Below are positions 16,832 to 25,970 of a DNA stretch of 64,000 nucleotides, in pieces. The DNA comes from Luteolibacter algae. GTDB taxonomy: Bacteria; Verrucomicrobiota; Verrucomicrobiia; Verrucomicrobiales; Akkermansiaceae. Below the pieces are notes generated by a model. It made no database searches, was not told the origin of the DNA, and saw only the letters and a list, made by a program, of their open reading frames with translations. The stretch is taken from assembly GCF_042683045.1 (NCBI RefSeq), contig NZ_JBHUIT010000003.1, positions 248,001 through 312,000 of the forward strand, given 5' to 3'. How positions within the stretch are numbered: the stretch's first letter is position 1; each line of letters opens with the position of its first letter. The translations under genes and the position numbers were made by a program.

Positions 16832-18147
16832 AAATTATCTCCTCGAACTTTACCCATGATTCGATGCAGATTCATTATCACCTCAGGAAAGGCTAACAAT
16901 AATGCAGCACCTACTACGGGCAACATAATCGATTTTGTGCTGATCCATATCAACAAAAACAAAATACTGCTCATGCAATATATTAATGCAATTTTATTAT
17001 GTTTATTTTGGGCTGTTTTGGCAGCAGACTTAACGAACCACATCACATTCAATATCGCATGTAATCCGATCAGCGCAACAAATCCTGAAGATATATCTAC
17101 AACTCCCTTACTCCATATAGATAGGATCGTCGGGCCAAATGTGACTAAGAATAAGTAGCATATCATCGATACGACGTTGGTCCAAATGCTCACTTTCGAG
17201 GACAAATCCTCGAGCTCTTCGAATTTCCCTTCGCCAGCCAAGCGGGATAGTTCGGGTTTCAATGCATTATTTGTGATAACTGCTAATTGAATGACCATTC
17301 TCGTTAATGTTCTGCACATGGTAAATGCTACAACAGTGTTTGCTCCAGCAACCAAATTGAGCACTTGTATTCCGCCTTGCAAGGTCGTCGCTTGGGCGAG
17401 AGGAAATCCTAGATATCCAATGGCAGGCTTAAATATAGCTCGAAATTCTTTTTTTGAAGCTAATGTGAACCTAAATACCTTCTCCCCTGCCAAACGTGAT
17501 GCTAGTAATCTTAGAATGACGAGTAGCAAAATTTGACCACTTGCTAACGATACGGCTAGAAAAATTGGATTCCCTCCTAGTGAAAGCACTACAGCTACAA
17601 CGATGAGATCGAAAACTCGACGATTCGCCAAAAGAAAGACTCCCAGGGGTGCCTTATCTATAAACTTAAAACATGCATCCGTGACACCTCCTTGTAATTG
17701 TATAGCTAAATAGACCGCCATACATACAATGACTTTGGATGCTTGTGATCGAGTAATCTCTTCTAAATTAAGGACTTCACTCCAGTTGATTATAAATACA
17801 GAAAATCCTACTAAGGCTACTATCAGAGCACCGACTATCGTGCTAAACGCTAACGACGTTTGTAGAATCGCTTTTACTTTATACTTATTTCCTGAGGCGG
17901 CTTCGATTGTTCCCCTATTTGTCGATGCTTGCGTCACACCCGCGTCCAATAGAGCCAGCATTGTCGGCAACCCGGTAAGAACTAGCCATTCACCATATAA
18001 ATTACTTCCCCAAAATTTTAGGAAAAATGGCACCTGAATAAATTGTATAGCCAACGTTACGAATTGACTATACCCGTAAGCAACAGTATTCACCCCGACC
18101 CTCTTGAGTGAGGGGCTGCCTATTAATCTACTAATCTTCTCGAACAC
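16828..18147 (-). CDS. Wzx-type polysaccharide flippase
   Basis: A 439-residue protein of the MOP superfamily with about 12 hydrophobic segments. The N-terminal GVNTVAYGYSQFVTLAIQF and the LLDAGVTQASTNRGTIEAAS loop near residue 66 are characteristic of Wzx/RfbX flippases. It should move undecaprenyl-linked repeat units to the periplasmic face for polymerisation by the Wzy-like protein nearby. It is the first gene of the AT-rich polysaccharide block, with 32 bases separating it from the GC-rich ugd gene. Confidence 0.88.
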   Translation of the reverse strand: MFEKISRLIGSPSLKRVGVNTVAYGYSQFVTLAIQFIQVPFFLKFWGSNLYGEWLVLTGLPTMLALLDAGVTQASTNRGTIEAASGNKYKVKAILQTSLAFSTIVGALIVALVGFSVFIINWSEVLNLEEITRSQASKVIVCMAVYLAIQLQGGVTDACFKFIDKAPLGVFLLANRRVFDLIVVAVVLSLGGNPIFLAVSLASGQILLLVILRLLASRLAGEKVFRFTLASKKEFRAIFKPAIGYLGFPLAQATTLQGGIQVLNLVAGANTVVAFTMCRTLTRMVIQLAVITNNALKPELSRLAGEGKFEELEDLSSKVSIWTNVVSMICYLFLVTFGPTILSIWSKGVVDISSGFVALIGLHAILNVMWFVKSAAKTAQNKHNKIALIYCMSSILFLLIWISTKSIMLPVVGAALLLAFPEVIMNLHRIMGKVRGDNL

Positions 18148-18179
18148 TTAGATAGCTACACTTAATATTGTTTGCTCGT

Positions 18180-19568
18180 TTACTCGCCTTTGCCGATGAT
18201 GAAGGCATCAAAGCCATGGTCCTTCAGTGCGGAGGCCGGAAGGATGGCGCGGCCATCGAAGACGAAGGCCGGCTTGAGCATCAACTCGTAGATCTTCGGA
18301 AGATCGAGATCGCGGAACTCGTCCCACTCGGTGAGCGTTGCCAGGGCGTGCGCGTCCTTCGCCGCAGCATACGGATCCGAGACGATTTCCAGATTGGAAT
18401 CAATCAGTGACTGGGAAACGCCAGCCTCAAGGAGATCCCGGTGGATGGTTGCCACTGTCACCCTAGGATCGTAGAGCGCGACATGTGCGTTTTCCGCCAG
18501 GAGGTCACGGCAGACGTTGATCGCAGCGGATTCGCGGGTGTCGTTGGTATCCTTTTTGAACGCGAAGCCGAGAATGGCAATGCGCTTGCCATTGACCGTG
18601 TTGAAGAGGGTGCGGACGATTTTTTCCACAAAGCGGGATTTCTGCCAGTCATTGATGGCGACGACCGAGCGCCAATAGGCGGCGACTTCCGGGAGGTTGA
18701 ACGACTCGCAAAGGTAGACGAGATTGAGGATATCCTTCTGGAAGCAGGAGCCGCCGAATCCGACGGATGCTTTAAGGAATTTCGGCCCGATGCGGGAATC
18801 GCTGCCGATGGCGCGCGCGACTTCATCGACATCCGCTCCGGTGGCCTCGCAAAGTGCGGAGATGGAATTAATCGAGGAAATCCGCTGGGCAAGGAAAGCA
18901 TTGGCGACGAGCTTGGAGAGCTCTGAAGACCAGAGATTTGTGGTGATGATGCGTTCGCGTGGGACCCAGTTCGCGTAGACGGAAACGAGAGCTTCGAGGG
19001 CTTCCTGGCCTTCCGGAGTTTGCTCGCCGCCGATGAGGATGCGGTCCGGGTTCTCCATATCGGTAACCGCGGTTCCTTCCGCGAGGAACTCCGGATTGGA
19101 AAGAACCTGGAAGGTGGCATTGGTGGTGGAGTTCGCGGCGATGATGGTCTGGATCGCGGTCGCGGTTTTCACCGGAATCGTGGATTTTTCCACAATGATT
19201 TTGTTGCCATGCGAGACCTCTGCGATCAGGCGTGCCGCGGACTCGATGTAGCGCAAATCCGCCGCGCGTCCCGCGCCGATGCCGTAGGACTTGGTGGGTG
19301 TGCCCACGCAGACAAAGATGAGATCCGCGGCAGCGATGGCAGGCTTGATATCGGTGGTGAAATGGAGGTTCGTGCCACGGGCTGACTCGACAACCTCCTG
19401 AAGACCCGGCTCGTAAACCGGCAGGGAATCCGAGTTCCATGCATCGATGCGAGCTTGGTTCATATCGCAAACAGTGACCTGGATGTCGGGGCATTTGGCT
19501 GCGATCATCGCCATGGTGGGACCGCCGACATAGCCAGCGCCTAAGCAGCAAATAGAGGATATTTTCAT
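18180..19568 (-). CDS. ugd: UDP-glucose 6-dehydrogenase, animal-type
   Basis: This enzyme oxidises UDP-glucose to UDP-glucuronate with two NAD+, supplying an acidic sugar for the polysaccharide. The 462-residue protein begins with the Rossmann motif GAGYVGGP. The catalytic Cys in GFGGSCFQKD lies near residue 272, close to Cys276 of human UGDH. Tracts such as VYEPGLQEVVES, SNPEFLAEGTA, WSSELSKL-ANAFLAQRISS and ILGFAFKKDTNDTRES closely match what I recall of the animal enzyme, more than the shorter E. coli Ugd. The gene is GC-rich compared with the flippase beside it. Confidence 0.93.
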   Translation of the reverse strand: MKISSICCLGAGYVGGPTMAMIAAKCPDIQVTVCDMNQARIDAWNSDSLPVYEPGLQEVVESARGTNLHFTTDIKPAIAAADLIFVCVGTPTKSYGIGAGRAADLRYIESAARLIAEVSHGNKIIVEKSTIPVKTATAIQTIIAANSTTNATFQVLSNPEFLAEGTAVTDMENPDRILIGGEQTPEGQEALEALVSVYANWVPRERIITTNLWSSELSKLVANAFLAQRISSINSISALCEATGADVDEVARAIGSDSRIGPKFLKASVGFGGSCFQKDILNLVYLCESFNLPEVAAYWRSVVAINDWQKSRFVEKIVRTLFNTVNGKRIAILGFAFKKDTNDTRESAAINVCRDLLAENAHVALYDPRVTVATIHRDLLEAGVSQSLIDSNLEIVSDPYAAAKDAHALATLTEWDEFRDLDLPKIYELMLKPAFVFDGRAILPASALKDHGFDAFIIGKGE

Positions 19569-19592
19569 GATTGGAATAATTCAGACGTATCA

Positions 19593-20711
19593 CTACTCCT
19601 TCGAAACCGCCACGTGGTGACCGTGGGCGTGGAGAAGGGCGTGGCGGCACGCGGTATCCAGATCGGAAGCGACCATTTCCGCGCACATCTCCTCGACGGT
19701 GATTTCCGGAACCCAGCCGAGTTTTTCCTTCGCCTTGGTCGGATCGCCCAAAAGTGTCTCCACTTCCGCAGGGCGGAAATAGCGTGGATCGACCCGCACG
19801 ATCACATCGCCGACTTTTGCCGAAGGTGCTTTCTCCGCATCGGTCACGGAAGTGATGGTTGCGATCTCATCGACGCCTTCGCCGCTGAATTCCAGCTCGA
19901 TGCCTGCTTCCTTCGCCGACATGCGGACGAACTCGCGCACGGAGATCTGCTTGCCGGTGGCGATCACAAAATCGTCCGGCACATCCTGCTGGAGCATCAT
20001 CCACTGCATGCGGACGTAGTCCTTTGCGTGGCCCCAGTCACGGAGTGCGTCCATGTTGCCGAGGTAGAGGCAGTCCTCGAGTCCCTGGGCGATGTTTGCC
20101 ATCGCGCGGGTGATTTTCCGGGTGACGAAGGTTTCGCCACGGCGCGGGGACTCGTGATTGAAGAGGATGCCGTTGCAGGCATACATGCCGTAGGATTCGC
20201 GGTAGTTGACCGTGATCCAGTAGGCATACATCTTCGCCACCGCATAAGGTGAGCGCGGGTGGAAGGGAGTGGTTTCCTTCTGTGGGATTTCCTGGACGAG
20301 ACCGTAGAGCTCCGAAGTGGATGCCTGGTAGAAACGGGTCTTCTTCTCGAGGCCGAGGAAACGGATTGCTTCGAGCAGGCGGAGCGTGCCCATGGCATCG
20401 ACATCCGCGGTGTATTCCGGAGCTTCGAAGGAAACGGCAACGTGGGATTGCGCACCGAGGTTGTAGACCTCATCCGGCTGCACCTCGCTGATGATGCGGG
20501 TGAGATTGGAGGAATCCGTGAGGTCTCCGTAATGCAGCTTGAAACGGGCGTGCTCCACCTGTGGATCCTCGTAGATGTGATCGACGCGCTGCGTGTTGAA
20601 AAGGGAAGCGCGGCGCTTGATGCCGTGGACTTCGTAACCTTTTTCCAGGAGGAACTCAGCGAGGTAGGAGCCGTCTTGCCCGGTGATGCCGGTGATAAGT
20701 GCTTTTTTCAT
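19593..20711 (-). CDS. gmd: GDP-mannose 4,6-dehydratase
   Basis: Gmd converts GDP-mannose to GDP-4-keto-6-deoxymannose, the precursor of GDP-fucose, GDP-rhamnose and related sugars. I chose the ATG at 20711 because it starts the canonical MKKALITGITGQDGSYLAEF; the frame continues upstream only into non-conserved sequence. The 372-residue product carries the NADP-binding GxTGQDGSYL loop, the ASTSELYG motif and the catalytic YAVAKMYAYW (Y-x3-K) near residue 155. It lies 24 bases upstream of ugd and is likely co-transcribed. No fucose or rhamnose reductase follows, so the final sugar is undecided. Confidence 0.95.
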   Translation of the reverse strand: MKKALITGITGQDGSYLAEFLLEKGYEVHGIKRRASLFNTQRVDHIYEDPQVEHARFKLHYGDLTDSSNLTRIISEVQPDEVYNLGAQSHVAVSFEAPEYTADVDAMGTLRLLEAIRFLGLEKKTRFYQASTSELYGLVQEIPQKETTPFHPRSPYAVAKMYAYWITVNYRESYGMYACNGILFNHESPRRGETFVTRKITRAMANIAQGLEDCLYLGNMDALRDWGHAKDYVRMQWMMLQQDVPDDFVIATGKQISVREFVRMSAKEAGIELEFSGEGVDEIATITSVTDAEKAPSAKVGDVIVRVDPRYFRPAEVETLLGDPTKAKEKLGWVPEITVEEMCAEMVASDLDTACRHALLHAHGHHVAVSKE

Positions 20712-21199
20712 GAAACTAAAACTGTAAATCGACGCCAGGATATTTTTTATATTTATCCTTCCCACGCTACCGCCCTTGGTCGCATCCCCTGAAGTGGGGG
20801 GAAAACCATGGTTGGTATTAAATTGGTGAGGTGGCAGTTTGCTAATAAGCAAGCTGCTGACGGGCGGCATGTTGCAATCTTCGCGCCAGTGTTCAATCTT
20901 TTTTGAACAATTCTTTCGTCACAAAGCGAAATACTTTCAAGTCACTTGTAATCAATAACTTGCAAGATTAAGAGCTCTGAAAATCAGACGGAATTCACGG
21001 ACCAAGACCAGAATCGCCCATTTTATTTACGACAAATTTAGCACCTATTGGCTGAATTGGATTTCGAGTGATCCCATCGCATCGAAATGATCAAAATCGA
21101 TAAGACTGCCATGCGGCTGCAGCCCGTAAAACTATAAGTCCGGTTATCCCCCTGGTCCATTTATGCCAAGGGCCGGATATTTTATCTTTATAGCAAGGA
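20712..21199. other. Intergenic region upstream of gmd
   Basis: About 490 AT-rich bases without a credible gene. It should contain the promoter for the gmd-ugd operon on the minus strand and the 3' region of the tyrosine kinase gene. A small dyad GTTCAA/TTGAAC (20891-20908) with a six-base loop is visible, plus CTTGCAAG near 20959. Their function is unknown. Confidence 0.5.
21139..21177 (-). terminator. Possible hairpin after the tyrosine kinase gene
   Basis: On the minus strand, about 25 bases past the kinase stop, TCCGG and CCGGA plus an inner CCCTTGG/CCAGGGG stem fold into an interrupted hairpin. A clear T-run is missing, so it may be a 3' processing or attenuation structure rather than a true terminator. 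Confidence 0.35.
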
Positions 21200-23359
21200 T
21201 CAATCGTCGGAACCATAGGTTCCGTAGCTACCGTAGCCATAGCGGTTGTCCTTGCCGTATTGGCCGTAGCTGTAGTTCTGGCTGATCAGGCGGCGTTTTT
21301 CGACGAAGCCGTTGAAGACAATTCCCGACGGCTTGTAACCATCCTCATCAAGCACTTTGAGCACACGACGCACTGCACCCTTGGGAACGTATTCGGCACG
21401 AACCACCAGGCAGAAGTTATCAACGGCGGGGAGGATCAGGCGGGTATCCGGCACGGCAAGGATGGGCGCGGAATCGATGACAATGATGTCATACTCGGCG
21501 ACCAGTTCTGCCAAAAGGTCGCGGAGTTTTTCCGTATTCAGGAGCTCGCCCGGACTGGGTGCCTTCTTACCGGAGAGAATGATATCGAGGTTTTCCTCCC
21601 CGGTGCGGGTGAAGAGCGCGTCCCGCCAGCCACAGAGACCGGCAAGAATTTCCGTGGAGCCGAATTCATGGCTGTCGCGCTTGAGACCGAACATCTTGTG
21701 AACCGATGGCTTGCGCAGATCCAGATCCAGCAAGAGGGTCTTTTTGCCCTGCTGGGCGGAAGCGAGGGCGAAATTGGTAGAGATCAGGGTCTTGCCCTCA
21801 CCCGGGAGCGCACTGCTGAAGAGCGTGATCTTGCGCTTGCGCTCGTCTCCGAGCAACGAGACGGAGGCACGCAGGTTGCGGAACATCTCTGCATAAAGGG
21901 TATCGGTCAGACCCGGGCGGAAGAGGAGATGCTTGGACCATTGCTTCTGGACCTCCGGCATCTCGCTGGGGAGGATTTTCTTCTTCCGGACGATGGTATC
22001 GAGAATTTTCACCGGCATATTGCTCACGGAGGCGAGCACCGGCAGGTGCGTCACGTAGGCAGCCTGCGCCACAGTGTGAAGTTTGTTATCCAGCTGGGTA
22101 AGCACCAGAGCGATGAAGAAACCCAAACCCAGGCCGAGGATGCTCCCCCCGGCAAGAACCAGCGGCTTTTTCGGAGAGGAAGGCTGGCGCGGCACATTGG
22201 CGAGGCTGCTGATCTCCACTTCGGCTTCTGTGGACTTCTGGTTGATATCCGTCTCCTGCATCCGGGTGAGAATGCTATTGAAGACGGTGTTCTGGCTCTC
22301 GATCTCGCTTTCCAGCACGCTGGCACGGGCGGCGAGCAAACGCCGGGCAACCTGCAGGTGCTCGTTTGCGTCCTGATCCTCCGCATCCCATTCGGCGCGG
22401 TTCGCCTCCCAATAGGCGCTGTCCGCGGCGGCCTGGCGCACGGAATCAAACTCGGAAAGAAAGCGCTCCTGATAAACTTTCAGCTGCCCCTGCGCGGAGA
22501 TCATCTTCGGATGTTTGGCGAGGTAGCGGCGGCCCAGCTCGATCACGGCGGTTTCGTTTTCCTCCAGGTCTTTTAGCGTTTCCAGAACCCGCTGATAGTT
22601 GGCGAGCGCGTTCTGTGCCGTCTGGAGCTTGGTGCGGGCTTGCTCGGATTGTGTCAGAAGAATCTCGTAGGAAGAGCTGCGGCCCTGGGCCCGATCCCCG
22701 GTCAGTTCCGCGATGTATTCCTCCGCGATGGCATCGGCGATGCGCTTGGCAATCTCCGGGTCCGAGTGACTCACCTTCACATCAAGGAGGCGGGTATTGC
22801 GCCGGACACTGACCTCCACCCACCCGCCGATCATACGGCCGATGGCTTCGGGATCCGATTTTGCATTGAGAAGTTCAGCAGTCTTCGCATTGGCCGTTTC
22901 TGTGCCTTCCTTGGCGCCAAGCCATTGATCGGTCCATTCCGGCAGCCAATTCACCGGCTGCGGGAAAAAGCCCTCCATGCCGATTAGCTCCTGGTTCATG
23001 GCGAGCTTTGTGAGCAGCCCGGCGCGCTTGATCCGCTGGGCGACGGTATTGATCGCTTCATCGGATTTGAGGTCCATCTCATCGACCTGATCCTTCGCCA
23101 TGACCGTAGCCGTCTGTTGTTTTACCAGCAGCGTGGCGGTGGCATCGAACTTCTGCGGTGCCTTTGAGAGGAAATACAGGGCTCCGAGCACCCCGATCAC
23201 CAGACCGAGGGCGATCCAATACCAGCGCCCGATGAGATCCGTGACCAGCTGGCGGATTCGTTCCTGCGCGAGTTCCGAGGATGACTCGAAATCGTCGAAG
23301 TCATCGAAGGAGTCCTGGTTATCGTCGTTTGACTGTCGGTTACGGTTGCTGGGAGGCAT
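21200..23359 (-). CDS. Wzc-type polysaccharide co-polymerase and tyrosine autokinase
   Basis: A 719-residue fusion of a Wzz chain-length domain with a bacterial tyrosine (BY) kinase. There are two membrane segments (about residues 47-66 and 398-418) flanking a long coiled-coil periplasmic region. The cytoplasmic kinase has the Walker A ALPGEGKT near residue 515, Walker A' LLLDLDLRKP near 543, and Walker B IIVIDSAPIL near 625. A Tyr-rich tail (YSYGQYGKDNRYGYGSYGTY) is the usual autophosphorylation cluster. It controls polymerisation and export together with the Wza-type protein encoded upstream. An acidic Asp/Glu/Ser-rich N-terminus of about 30 residues is unusual. Confidence 0.93.
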   Translation of the reverse strand: MPPSNRNRQSNDDNQDSFDDFDDFESSSELAQERIRQLVTDLIGRWYWIALGLVIGVLGALYFLSKAPQKFDATATLLVKQQTATVMAKDQVDEMDLKSDEAINTVAQRIKRAGLLTKLAMNQELIGMEGFFPQPVNWLPEWTDQWLGAKEGTETANAKTAELLNAKSDPEAIGRMIGGWVEVSVRRNTRLLDVKVSHSDPEIAKRIADAIAEEYIAELTGDRAQGRSSSYEILLTQSEQARTKLQTAQNALANYQRVLETLKDLEENETAVIELGRRYLAKHPKMISAQGQLKVYQERFLSEFDSVRQAAADSAYWEANRAEWDAEDQDANEHLQVARRLLAARASVLESEIESQNTVFNSILTRMQETDINQKSTEAEVEISSLANVPRQPSSPKKPLVLAGGSILGLGLGFFIALVLTQLDNKLHTVAQAAYVTHLPVLASVSNMPVKILDTIVRKKKILPSEMPEVQKQWSKHLLFRPGLTDTLYAEMFRNLRASVSLLGDERKRKITLFSSALPGEGKTLISTNFALASAQQGKKTLLLDLDLRKPSVHKMFGLKRDSHEFGSTEILAGLCGWRDALFTRTGEENLDIILSGKKAPSPGELLNTEKLRDLLAELVAEYDIIVIDSAPILAVPDTRLILPAVDNFCLVVRAEYVPKGAVRRVLKVLDEDGYKPSGIVFNGFVEKRRLISQNYSYGQYGKDNRYGYGSYGTYGSDD

Positions 23360-23511
23360 GGTGATGGGATGAAAAAATAAAGGGACTGGAAAAGGACTTA
23401 AAAACTGGCGCGGTATGGCCCGGGGCGGTGTTTGCCCGCTGTCGGGTGCGGAGCTCTGGAGGATGCGCTATAAATAAGCAACGGTTTTGGAAAACCCGGG
23501 TGGAACGTTCA

Positions 23512-24384
23512 TCAGAAAAACCGCTCGGCGACTGAAACGATATCGCCGGGCTGGAGCCAGATGGAATCACCGCCCTTCTCCGAGAGCTCGCGGAAATCCA
23601 CCATGGAAACGCGCCCCTTGCGGTTAACGCTGACCTTTTTCGGGTTCGCCAGCTCGGTAAGACCTCCCGCCATCGCAATGGCCGTGACGAGATCGAGCCG
23701 ACCATCGATCGGGAAAGGAACCGCCCCTGGCTTTCCAACCCGGCCGAGGATAGTCACAAAACTACGGACATAGCGGCTCTCGTGAACAATGATGCGATCC
23801 CCGGAACCCAGCTTGCCACGTCCCGCACCGCCCTGGATCGCCGCGATCGTCAGGACATTGGAAGAGCCATTGGCGCGGACAATCTGGATATTATTTTCAT
23901 CGGCGTTTTCGGTGATTCCACCTGTGGTGGCCAGCGCGGATCCGATATCCAGACCACCTGTCTGCGGGATAGGGATCTGCCCTGGCTCCTTCACCTGGCC
24001 GATGACCGACACAAAATCCGTGGCGTATTCATCAACCGTGAGGGTGACCTGTGGATCGACAAGATAGTCCTTCGCGTAGAGATCGCGGATTTTGGCCGTG
24101 GCCGCGGTCACACTGAGACCGGCGACTTCAACCGAGCCGATCAGCGGGAAGGATGCCTGCCCGCTTTTCAAAATTCTTACCTCTGTATCAAGCTCCGGCT
24201 CCTCGTAAACGGACAGCCGCACCAGATCGCTGGGACGCAGTGTGTAGCTGCTCTTCGCATCTTCCGCAGCAGTGGCCCGCGAAGTGAAGATCACCAGAAT
24301 CGCGGAGACCAGCAGAACGGAAATGGAGCACATCGTGTGCAAAAATTGACGGAAACGGCGCCAGGAGTGATGAAAAGCTCTCAT
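23512..24384 (-). CDS. Polysaccharide export protein (Wza/OPX family)
   Basis: A 290-residue periplasmic/outer-membrane export protein. I prefer the ATG at 24384, giving a basic start and a signal-like hydrophobic segment (about residues 17-36, ending ATAAED); the frame opens at 24447. A polysaccharide export domain (YTLRPSDLVRLSVYEEPELD onward) is followed by two SLBB-type domains, with VIGQVKEPGQIPIPQTG near residue 130 and ILGRVGKPGAVPFPIDG near 212. No lipobox is seen. OPX proteins form the exit channel and pair with Wzc-type kinases, which is the neighbour here (152 bases away). Confidence 0.9.
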   Translation of the reverse strand: MRAFHHSWRRFRQFLHTMCSISVLLVSAILVIFTSRATAAEDAKSSYTLRPSDLVRLSVYEEPELDTEVRILKSGQASFPLIGSVEVAGLSVTAATAKIRDLYAKDYLVDPQVTLTVDEYATDFVSVIGQVKEPGQIPIPQTGGLDIGSALATTGGITENADENNIQIVRANGSSNVLTIAAIQGGAGRGKLGSGDRIIVHESRYVRSFVTILGRVGKPGAVPFPIDGRLDLVTAIAMAGGLTELANPKKVSVNRKGRVSMVDFRELSEKGGDSIWLQPGDIVSVAERFF

Positions 24385-24599
24385 AGGAAAGGACTGAAAA
24401 GAACGAAAGAAGGAATAGGGATCTGGGACGAAGTGGTGATTTCTCACCGCGAAGAAGCCTGTCTGGGCAAGAAAGTCATTAAAAAATGCATAATTGTATC
24501 AATCTGGTCACGCAATCGCAAATTACTGCAAAATCCGCAGGACTATTTTGTTCGAAATATTCACAAAATCCATAGATAGCAGCGGGCGTGCCCAAACTA

Positions 24600-25844
24600 T
24601 TAAAATTTCCACGAAAGCCCCAGCCCGGTCTGAACACCATCCCAGGAATTATCCGGATCGTCCGATGATTGATCGCGGTAGCGGACCGAGAGCGTGGCAT
24701 CGAGATTTTCTTTGTAGATCGGCATACTGAGAGAGGCATCGTAGGTCAGGTAATCGAAGCTGTCATTGACACTGGAGGCGGTGGTAAATCCTTCCGCCGT
24801 GCGGGATTCCAGGCCAACGCCGAGGTTGAGACGGGCACGCCGGATGTTTCTGACATAACCCATGCGATACAGGGTCACTTCATCGAAGCCACCGCCGCTC
24901 CCGGGGTTTGCCTGGGTATCGCGGAGCAAGGCGAGATTGAGCGACCAAAGCGAATTTGCCTTATAATTCAAAGCAAATGACCAGTTCACCAATGTATCAT
25001 TATCCACGCCTTCGGAATCAGTAAAATCCAACCCGAGTGTGGAACGTAGACTCACCTTCTCAGATAATTGGTAATTAACCTTCATATTTGGCCCGATGGT
25101 GACCAAATCATCAGTATTTTCCTGGGTCCTGAGCCCGTAGCGTATCCCCGGCCCCAGATCGATCAATGGCGTGGCGCTCCACAGCAGACCCACGCCCGCA
25201 TTGAACGACGAGGTATCATTGAAGCCATCTGTCTGGTAGAAAACCGAGCTCTGGCTGATTGAGCCAACGACGGCCGTCTTGGGACTGAAATTGTAGCGGG
25301 CGATCGCACGGTTCGAGATCTGATATTGCTCAACATTCGCGTTGAGGTAACGATTGATCCCTTGATGGAAGCCAAAGCCGGAGGAGAAAGACGCGATCAA
25401 TTTCCCGCCGCGATAGCCGCCGAATGCGGTGAGATCGTAGTTCGGTCCGCTCAAATCACTGGAATCGAGATAGTTGTCATAGCTTCCGGCAAAGGTCGTG
25501 CCAAGCAGCCACTCGGAGGAACCGATCAGGTAGGACGCGATCAAGCCCGGGGAGATAATGAAATCGCTGTCTACCGGATCTCCCGGGCGACCCGATGACT
25601 GGGTGACATTGGAATCGTAGGTGGACGCGAGATTCAGAGCGAGAGTCGGCCCCTTTTTAAGCTCCGGTCTTGGAGCCGCATAGATGGAGGAGGCACTGGA
25701 AAAGCCGGTGGGAATCGAGGGCAGATCAATCAATGCATCCTGGGCCCGAAGTGAAGCGGAGTGAACCAGAGCACCGGCGATGCATGCTTTATAGAGTGGC
25801 AGATGCCGGAACAAACGACCGGAAGATATTTTCAAAAGATTCAT
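24600..25844 (-). CDS. Outer-membrane beta-barrel protein of the EPS locus
   Basis: A 414-residue protein with an N-terminal signal-like segment (to about residue 34, SASLRAQD). Long stretches of alternating polar/aromatic residues and a C-terminal LGLSWKF ending in Phe fit an outer-membrane barrel. Repeats of the type LNLASTYDSN and VNWSFALNYKA are strand-like. Similar barrels occur in polysaccharide and exosortase loci between wza-like genes and PEP-CTERM genes, so a role in polysaccharide secretion or anchoring is likely (inference). No known enzyme motif is seen. Confidence 0.72.
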   Translation of the reverse strand: MNLLKISSGRLFRHLPLYKACIAGALVHSASLRAQDALIDLPSIPTGFSSASSIYAAPRPELKKGPTLALNLASTYDSNVTQSSGRPGDPVDSDFIISPGLIASYLIGSSEWLLGTTFAGSYDNYLDSSDLSGPNYDLTAFGGYRGGKLIASFSSGFGFHQGINRYLNANVEQYQISNRAIARYNFSPKTAVVGSISQSSVFYQTDGFNDTSSFNAGVGLLWSATPLIDLGPGIRYGLRTQENTDDLVTIGPNMKVNYQLSEKVSLRSTLGLDFTDSEGVDNDTLVNWSFALNYKANSLWSLNLALLRDTQANPGSGGGFDEVTLYRMGYVRNIRRARLNLGVGLESRTAEGFTTASSVNDSFDYLTYDASLSMPIYKENLDATLSVRYRDQSSDDPDNSWDGVQTGLGLSWKF

Positions 25845-25939
25845 GAATGGAAATCAGCGCAAGCAACTGCGGATACCTGATGTGAAGAGGCCGCTTCCCC
25901 CGGATTGATCAATCAGAAGGAGACGGCATGATGGATGAT

Positions 25940-25961
25940 CCACTTTTATCAGACAAAGTGG
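25940..25961 (-). promoter_or_regulatory. Small inverted repeat between PEP-CTERM and barrel genes
   Basis: CCACTTT and AAAGTGG face each other around eight bases, just after the PEP-CTERM stop codon. It could be a weak terminator or processing hairpin; there is no long T-run. Confidence 0.3.
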
Positions 25962-25970
25962 AAAGCCTGC

